Origin: Bradyrhizobium huanghuaihaiense
GTDB lineage: Bacteria > Pseudomonadota > Alphaproteobacteria > Rhizobiales > Xanthobacteraceae
NCBI RefSeq assembly: GCF_007830635.1
Contig: NZ_VLLA01000010.1
Coordinates: forward strand, 62,001 to 126,000
Length of the DNA stretch: 64,000 nt
Direction: 5' to 3'
The position numbers and the translations under genes were made by a program. The notes beneath the pieces were generated by a model. It saw nothing but the letters and a program-made list of their open reading frames with translations, was not told where the DNA came from and ran no database searches. This document shows, piece after piece, positions 59,619-64,000 of this stretch (the stretch's first letter is position 1; the number at the start of each line of letters is the position of its first letter).

Positions 59619-62456
59619 GTGCCAGATCGTAGCGAAGACTCGTCCATTTCATTTGGGCCATTTCGACTGTTTCCAAAGTCCCGGCTCTTGGAGAAGGAGG
59701 GCGTGTCGCTCCATGTCGGCGGCCGCGCGCTCGACATCCTCATCTTCCTGGCCGAGCGGCCCGGTGAAGTCGTCGACAAGAGAGAGCTGGTCAAGCGCAT
59801 CTGGGCCGACGTCAATGTCGACGAAGGCAGCCTGCGCTTCCATGTCGCAGCGCTGCGCAAAGCGCTCGGCGATACCGGCAAGTCGGCGCGCTACGTCGTC
59901 AACGTGCCCGGCCGCGGCTATTGCTTCGTCGCCTCGCTCGCCCCGCCGGCCTCGCCCGCCACGCAGCCGACCATCGACATCCTGCCGCCCCGCGCCCTCC
60001 CCGCGCCGCTCTCGAAAATGGTCGGACGGGAGGAGGTCGTCGAAAAGATATCGAGCGGACTCTCGCTCCATCGCTTCATGACCCTGGTCGGCCCGGGCGG
60101 AATCGGCAAGACGGCCGTCGCCATCGCCGTCGGACACCGCCGCTCCCAGGATTTTCGCGGGCGCGCCTTCTTCGTCGACTTCGGCCCGCTCCGGGATGCC
60201 AGCCACGTCGCAACCACCATTGCCTCCGCGCTCGGCCTGACCATCAGCGCAGAGGATCCGACGCCGGCCCTGTTGACGTTCCTCAAGGTCGGCCCGGCCC
60301 TGCTGATCCTCGACAGCTGCGAGCATGTGCTGGACAATCTGGCCCCACTCGTCGAGCACATCGTGCGCGAGGCGCCGCAGCTTCGTGTTCTCGCAACCAC
60401 CCGCGAATCGTTCCGCAGCGAAGGCGAGCGCATCTTCCGCCTGTTCCCGCTGGATTGCCCGCCCGAGCGCGAGGGGATCGATGTCGCCGAGGTCCTCGCC
60501 TATCCCGCCGCCCAGCTCTTCGTCGAGCGCATCGCGCAGAGCTCCGGCCCGTTCCAGCTCAGTGCGGACGAAGCGCCGCTGGTCGCGAGCATTTGCCGGC
60601 GCCTCGACGGCATTGCGCTCGCGATCGAGCTCGCGGCGGGGCGCGTCAATGCCTACGGCATCGCCGGCACCGCCTCGCTGCTCGACAGCCGCTTCTCGCT
60701 GCAATGGCGTGGCCGGCGCACGGCCGTGCCGCGGCACCAGACCCTCGCCGCCGCGCTCGACTGGAGCTATGACCTGCTGCCTGCGGCCGAGAGCGCGACC
60801 CTGCGCCGGCTCTCGGTGTTCGCCGGACCTTTCGCGCCGGAGGCGGCTGCCGCGGTTGCATCCGGTGACGGCCTCAGCGCATCGGAAACGCTGGAGGCCA
60901 TCGACAGCCTGGTCACCAAGTCGCTGATCTCGCCGTCCGGCGCGCGGACGCTGCGCTATCGCCTGCTCGACACGACGCGGGCCTATGCGCACGGAAAGCT
61001 CAGCGCGCTCGGCGAAACCAGGCAGTTCGCACGCCGTCATGCCGAGTACTTTCGCGATTTCTTCGCGCATGCGGAGGCCGACACGTCGACGCCGCTGCCC
61101 GAATGGCTCGGCATCTATGGTGCGGAGCTGGACAATGTGCGCGCAGCGCTCGACTGGGCTTTCGCGCCCGACGGCGACACCGAGCTGGGAATCGCGCTGA
61201 CGGCGGCCGCGGTCACGCTGTGGGTGCGGCTTTCCCTGTTCGCCGAATGCCGCGAACGAAGCAAGATCGCACTCGCGGCGCTCGGCGACACCGGCGACGA
61301 CCGCATCCGCATGCAGCTCCTGTCGGCACTCGGCTGGTCGCTGATGTATGGCGAGGGCCGCGCGCGCGAGGCGCGCCCGATCCTGGAGACGACGCTCGAG
61401 CTCGCCGACAGGCTCGACGACAAGGATTTCCGGCTGCGCGCGCTCTGGGGCCTGTGCATCGACCAGTTCAACAATGGACAGTTCGGCAAGGCCCGTGCGT
61501 TCGCCGATCGTTTTGCGAACGCGGCCGCGAACTCTCCCGACAGGACCGACGTGATGCTGGGCGACCGGCTCACGGCCGTCGCGCTGCATTATCTCGGCGA
61601 CCAGAACGACGCACGGCTGCGCATCGACCGGGTGCATGCATCGCTGCATGTGCTGGCGGAGAAGCCGAAGATCTTCCCGCTCGATCTGAGAATCTCCACG
61701 CAATATTTCCGCGCCCGCATCCTGTGGCTGCAGGGTCTCGCCGACCAGGCTCAGGCGCTCGCCGCCCGAAACATCGAGGAGGGCCGCGCCAACGGCCACG
61801 CGCTGACCTTCTGCAGCGTGCTGGGACAGGCCGCCTGCCCGATCGCCTTCTGGTCCGGCGATCTCGACGCTGCGGAACGCCACGGCACCGAGCTGCTCGA
61901 ACATACCGAACGGCACGCGATCCGGCTGTGGGGACTGTGGGCGCGGGCCTTCAATGCGGCGGTGATCGCCAGGCGCGGCGACGTCGCGAGCGGCCTGCCG
62001 CTGCTGCGCGAGGAGCTCAACCGCGCCGGCGATGCGCGCTTCCTGCCGCGCTTCCTTCCCCTGCTCGGCGAGCTCGCGGCGTGCTCTGGCGAGGCCGACC
62101 AGGTCGACCGTGGCCTCGACGTGATCGAGGACGTCTTGACCCGCTGCCACGACCGGCAGGAGCTCTGGTATCTGCCGGAGCTGACCCGCATCAAGGGAGA
62201 ATTGATGCGCCGGAGCGCGAAGCATTCGGGCGACGCGGAAGCCCACTTTCGCGAGGCCATGGGCATCGCGGCCCAGCAGGGCGCGCGCTTCTGGGAGCTG
62301 CGCTGCGCGACCAGCCTCGCGCGGCTGATGAGCGAGGCCGGTCGGAGCGCGGACGCTCTGGCCATTCTGGAGAACGTCTCCGGATCGTTCACGGAGGGTG
62401 CCGGGATCGCCGACCTGCGCACCGCGCGCGAACTGATCGCGCAACTACGGAACTGA
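59619..62456 (+). CDS. winged-helix transcriptional regulator with NB-ARC-type ATPase and TPR-like C-terminus
   Basis: 945 residues starting at GTG 59619 (GGGGGT about 9 nt upstream). Residues 8-105 form an OmpR/PhoB-type winged helix (FGPFRLFPKSRLLEKEGVSLHVGGRALDILIFLAERPGEVVDKRELVKRIW; ARYVVNVPGRGYCF). A STAND-type ATPase follows, with Walker A VGPGGIGKTAVAIA near 155, Walker B-like ALLILDSCEHVLDNL near 230 and VLATTRESFRSEGERIF. The last 450 residues are helical, Ala/Arg-rich repeats. This is a single-chain switch of the kind found in many Bradyrhizobium genes, DNA-binding with an ATP-driven conformational change. Target genes are not evident; it is divergent from the Bug gene. Confidence 0.92.
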   Translation: MPDRSEDSSISFGPFRLFPKSRLLEKEGVSLHVGGRALDILIFLAERPGEVVDKRELVKRIWADVNVDEGSLRFHVAALRKALGDTGKSARYVVNVPGRGYCFVASLAPPASPATQPTIDILPPRALPAPLSKMVGREEVVEKISSGLSLHRFMTLVGPGGIGKTAVAIAVGHRRSQDFRGRAFFVDFGPLRDASHVATTIASALGLTISAEDPTPALLTFLKVGPALLILDSCEHVLDNLAPLVEHIVREAPQLRVLATTRESFRSEGERIFRLFPLDCPPEREGIDVAEVLAYPAAQLFVERIAQSSGPFQLSADEAPLVASICRRLDGIALAIELAAGRVNAYGIAGTASLLDSRFSLQWRGRRTAVPRHQTLAAALDWSYDLLPAAESATLRRLSVFAGPFAPEAAAAVASGDGLSASETLEAIDSLVTKSLISPSGARTLRYRLLDTTRAYAHGKLSALGETRQFARRHAEYFRDFFAHAEADTSTPLPEWLGIYGAELDNVRAALDWAFAPDGDTELGIALTAAAVTLWVRLSLFAECRERSKIALAALGDTGDDRIRMQLLSALGWSLMYGEGRAREARPILETTLELADRLDDKDFRLRALWGLCIDQFNNGQFGKARAFADRFANAAANSPDRTDVMLGDRLTAVALHYLGDQNDARLRIDRVHASLHVLAEKPKIFPLDLRISTQYFRARILWLQGLADQAQALAARNIEEGRANGHALTFCSVLGQAACPIAFWSGDLDAAERHGTELLEHTERHAIRLWGLWARAFNAAVIARRGDVASGLPLLREELNRAGDARFLPRFLPLLGELAACSGEADQVDRGLDVIEDVLTRCHDRQELWYLPELTRIKGELMRRSAKHSGDAEAHFREAMGIAAQQGARFWELRCATSLARLMSEAGRSADALAILENVSGSFTEGAGIADLRTARELIAQLRN

Positions 62457-62475
62457 CCGCGCGCTGATGCGCGCC

Positions 62476-62514
62476 AAAGCGTGATGAGATTTCGATGAAG
62501 CGTCATCGCGCTTT
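62476..62514. repeat. inverted repeat downstream of the winged-helix regulator
   Basis: AAAGCGTGATGA at the left and TCATCGCGCTTT at the right pair at 11 of 12 positions. It lies 19 nt after the stop codon and could end that transcript. Confidence 0.65.
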
Positions 62515-62527
62515 AGGTTGTTGGTTG

Positions 62528-62594
62528 AGCATGATCTCTCCGGAAAACCGCTTCGCACTTTGCGCTACGCGGCCCTTCGGGTCCGGATCATGCT
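62528..62594. repeat. palindromic intergenic repeat touching the msrA stop codon
   Basis: AGCATGATCTCTCCGGA at the left is matched by TCCGGATCATGCT at the right, with a smaller hairpin inside. It fills the gap between two convergent genes and ends right at the msrA stop. The AGCATGATC...GATCATGCT frame is of a kind common in rhizobial intergenic regions. Confidence 0.7.
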
Positions 62595-63110
62595 TTAGCC
62601 TCCCGCCGCCACCGCGCGGCGCGGCAGCTTCCAGTCCGGCCGGATGAAGTGACAGGTGTAGCCGTCCGGATAGCGCTCGAGATAATCCTGATGCTCGGGC
62701 TCGGCTTCCCAGAACTCGCCCGCGGGCGCGACCTCGGTGACCACCTTACCCGGCCACAGGCCGGAGGCCTCGACGTCGGCGATGGTGTCTTCGGCAATCC
62801 GCTTCTGCTCGTCGCTGGTATAGAAGATTGCGGAACGGTAGCTCGTGCCGAGATCATTGCCCTGGCGGTTGAGCGTGGTCGGGTCGTGGATCTGGAAGAA
62901 GAACTCCAGCATGGTCCGGAAGTTCGTCTTCGCGGGGTTGAAGATGATCTCGATGGCTTCGGCGTGGCCTTCATGATTGCGGTAGGTGGCGTTCTTCACA
63001 TGGCCGCCAGTGTAGCCAACGCGGGTGGAGATCACGCCCGGCTGCCTGCGGATGAGATCCTGCATGCCCCAAAAGCAGCCTCCGGCTAAAACTGCGCGCT
63101 CGGTCGTCAT
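62595..63110 (-). CDS. msrA: peptide methionine-S-sulfoxide reductase
   Basis: 171 residues. The catalytic Cys is in GGCFWGMQ (10-17). Other MsrA elements: GVISTRVGYTGGHVKNATYRNHEGHAEAIEI, FFFQIHDPTTLNRQGNDLGTSYRSAIFY and AEPEHQDYLERYPDGYTCHFIRPDW. It repairs oxidised methionine with thioredoxin. ATG 63110 follows GGGAG at 7 nt. The Cys in YTCHF may be a resolving Cys. It is close to an OsmC-family gene, giving an oxidative-damage pair on the same strand. Confidence 0.97.
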   Translation of the reverse strand: MTTERAVLAGGCFWGMQDLIRRQPGVISTRVGYTGGHVKNATYRNHEGHAEAIEIIFNPAKTNFRTMLEFFFQIHDPTTLNRQGNDLGTSYRSAIFYTSDEQKRIAEDTIADVEASGLWPGKVVTEVAPAGEFWEAEPEHQDYLERYPDGYTCHFIRPDWKLPRRAVAAGG

Positions 63111-63232
63111 CTGTCCGCTCCCAATTGATCGCTCTGCATCTACCGCATCATATGCTCTCGGCCGCCCGGCTGAAAGCCGCGCGTGTCCACCCGGCTCCCG
63201 GAACCGGATGGACCCAAATTGAAAACGCGTCT

Positions 63233-63655
63233 CTAGCCCAACTTGGCGTCGAGCGTGATCGCGGCGTTGAGCACCTTCGACACCGGGCAATTCTTCTCGG
63301 CTTCGCCCGCGATCTTGGCGAAACCTGCTTCGTCCAGGTTCGGCACCTTTGCGCGCAAGGTCAGCGCCGACTTGCTGATCTTGAAACCCTTGCCCTCGGG
63401 CTCGAGCGTGACGGCCGCTTCCGTCGAGAGTTCGTCCGGTGTGAAGCCGGCGAGCTGAAGGCCGAAGGCGAGCGCCATGGTGAAACAGCCGGCATGGGCC
63501 GCGGCGATCAACTCTTCGGGATTGGTGCCCTTCTCGTTCTCGAAACGGGTCTTGAACGAGTAGGGCGTGCTGGCAAGCACGCCGGATTCGCTCGACAAAT
63601 GGCCTGCGCCATCGCGACCAGTGCCCTTCCAGACTGCTGTTGCCTTGCGGATCAT
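63233..63655 (-). CDS. osmC: OsmC/Ohr-family peroxiredoxin-like protein
   Basis: 140 residues, OsmC type. The two reactive cysteines are in AAHAGCFTMALAFGL near 55 and EKNCPVSKVLNAAITLDAKL near 122. The start MIRKATAVWKGTGRDGAGHLSSES is typical of OsmC, and RBS AAGGAG lies before it. It reduces organic hydroperoxides. It lies upstream of msrA on the same strand with a 122-bp gap; co-transcription is possible. Confidence 0.95.
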   Translation of the reverse strand: MIRKATAVWKGTGRDGAGHLSSESGVLASTPYSFKTRFENEKGTNPEELIAAAHAGCFTMALAFGLQLAGFTPDELSTEAAVTLEPEGKGFKISKSALTLRAKVPNLDEAGFAKIAGEAEKNCPVSKVLNAAITLDAKLG

Positions 63656-63784
63656 CTCAGTTCTCCTTGTTTGTTGTTGACAACCGGCGCTCCGTACCGG
63701 CCGAAGGCGACATCAGCGTGACCGCCTGTCGCCGATGCGCGAGGCCCAAGTCATCGCGCGCCGTGGTCTGAGGATGCAGTTGCT

Positions 63785-64000
63785 TCAGGTTGGCAGCTCC
63801 TGACCGGCCTGCTCGCGCACGATGTAGTCGGCGTACCAGTCCGCCCAGTTCTCATCGTGTCCGCCGGTGAGCTTCTCATGCTCACCATGCGCCACCGAGG
63901 CGCGGCGCAGCGCCGCGGCGAGATCGGTTTGCGATGCGAATGTCGTGTCGTCTGCCGCGATGCGTCCGGGCAACCGTGTCGTGACCTCCTGGAACAGCCA
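63785..64000 (-). CDS. partial gene at the right edge, C-terminus only
   Basis: The minus-strand frame is open from the window edge (64000) to a stop at 63785, giving 71 residues: LFQEVTTRLPGRIAADDTTFASQTD..., then ALRRASVAHGEHEKLTGGHDENWADWYADYIVREQAG and a short tail. The DENWADWYADYIVREQAG ending is a pattern I have seen in small stress- or glyoxalase-related hypothetical proteins, but I cannot name the family. The N-terminus lies outside the window. Confidence 0.55.
   Translation of the reverse strand, partial: WLFQEVTTRLPGRIAADDTTFASQTDLAAALRRASVAHGEHEKLTGGHDENWADWYADYIVREQAGQELPT

Noticed and set aside
59649..62444. 931-codon open frame opposite the winged-helix regulator
   Set aside because: Antisense shadow; composition is Arg/Ala/Gly with no recognisable domain.
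1..64000. tRNA, rRNA, CRISPR arrays, transposases, phage integrase or att sites
   Set aside because: Looked for and not seen; the palindromic repeats lack the regular spacing of a CRISPR array.

Overview
This 64 kb window is high-GC alphaproteobacterial chromosome, almost certainly from Bradyrhizobium close to the japonicum/diazoefficiens group. Three things point there: a subclass B3 metallo-beta-lactamase that reads like BJP-1 (27194-28078); the order xoxF, cytochrome c, glutathione-dependent formaldehyde dehydrogenase, gfa; and several families of dispersed palindromic intergenic repeats of the kind I associate with Bradyrhizobiaceae. This assignment is from memory, with no search run. I see no rRNA, tRNA, CRISPR array, transposase or phage gene, so the region looks like stable chromosome.

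Layout. (1) 0.2-18.5 kb is oxidative C1/alcohol metabolism. An xoxFGJ-like operon (PQQ dehydrogenase, small cytochrome c, periplasmic binding protein) comes first, followed after a repeat-filled gap by an FUSC-type membrane protein, an orphan Bug-type binding protein and a small membrane protein. Then come an AraC regulator divergent from xoxF5-xoxG-frmA-gfa, a two-subunit molybdenum hydroxylase, a small secreted protein and a third PQQ dehydrogenase paired with a Tat-exported Rieske protein. All three PQQ dehydrogenases carry the extra Asp (DxD) linked to lanthanide use. (2) 18.7-30.4 kb is mixed: truncated hemoglobin, 3-hydroxybutyryl-CoA dehydrogenase, a FAD-linked D-2-hydroxyacid dehydrogenase, a HisC-type aminotransferase, convergent tupB and tupA, a small secreted protein, a long acidic low-complexity protein, a broken TonB-receptor remnant, the BJP-like lactamase and a GGDEF/EAL protein. 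(3) 30.4-40.9 kb is histidine utilisation: hutI-hutH-hutU leftward and hutF-hutC rightward from one perfect 20-bp palindrome, continuing into a NitT/TauT-type ABC transporter and an M20 amidohydrolase. (4) 41-48.9 kb holds a catalase-like protein lacking the distal His, an AraC regulator, a stand-alone BamA paralogue and a TonB-dependent siderophore receptor. (5) 48.9-50.2 kb is non-coding and packed with repeats. (6) 50.2-57.1 kb is a tight efflux operon (outer-membrane factor, MacA, MacB) with its two-component system. (7) 57.2-64 kb holds an MFS transporter, another Bug protein, a large winged-helix/ATPase regulator, msrA, an OsmC-family protein and a partial gene at the right edge.

How it works together. 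Methanol would be oxidised in the periplasm by XoxF5 with XoxG as electron acceptor. Formaldehyde would be condensed with glutathione by Gfa and oxidised by FrmA; the S-formylglutathione hydrolase is not in the window. The hut genes give histidine to N-formylglutamate, but no hutG is visible. Two small secreted proteins sit behind sequences that match or nearly match the EcfG general-stress promoter consensus. The most unusual units are the PQQ dehydrogenase without the vicinal disulfide next to a Rieske protein, the convergent tupA/tupB pair with no ATPase, and the distal-His-less catalase homologue.
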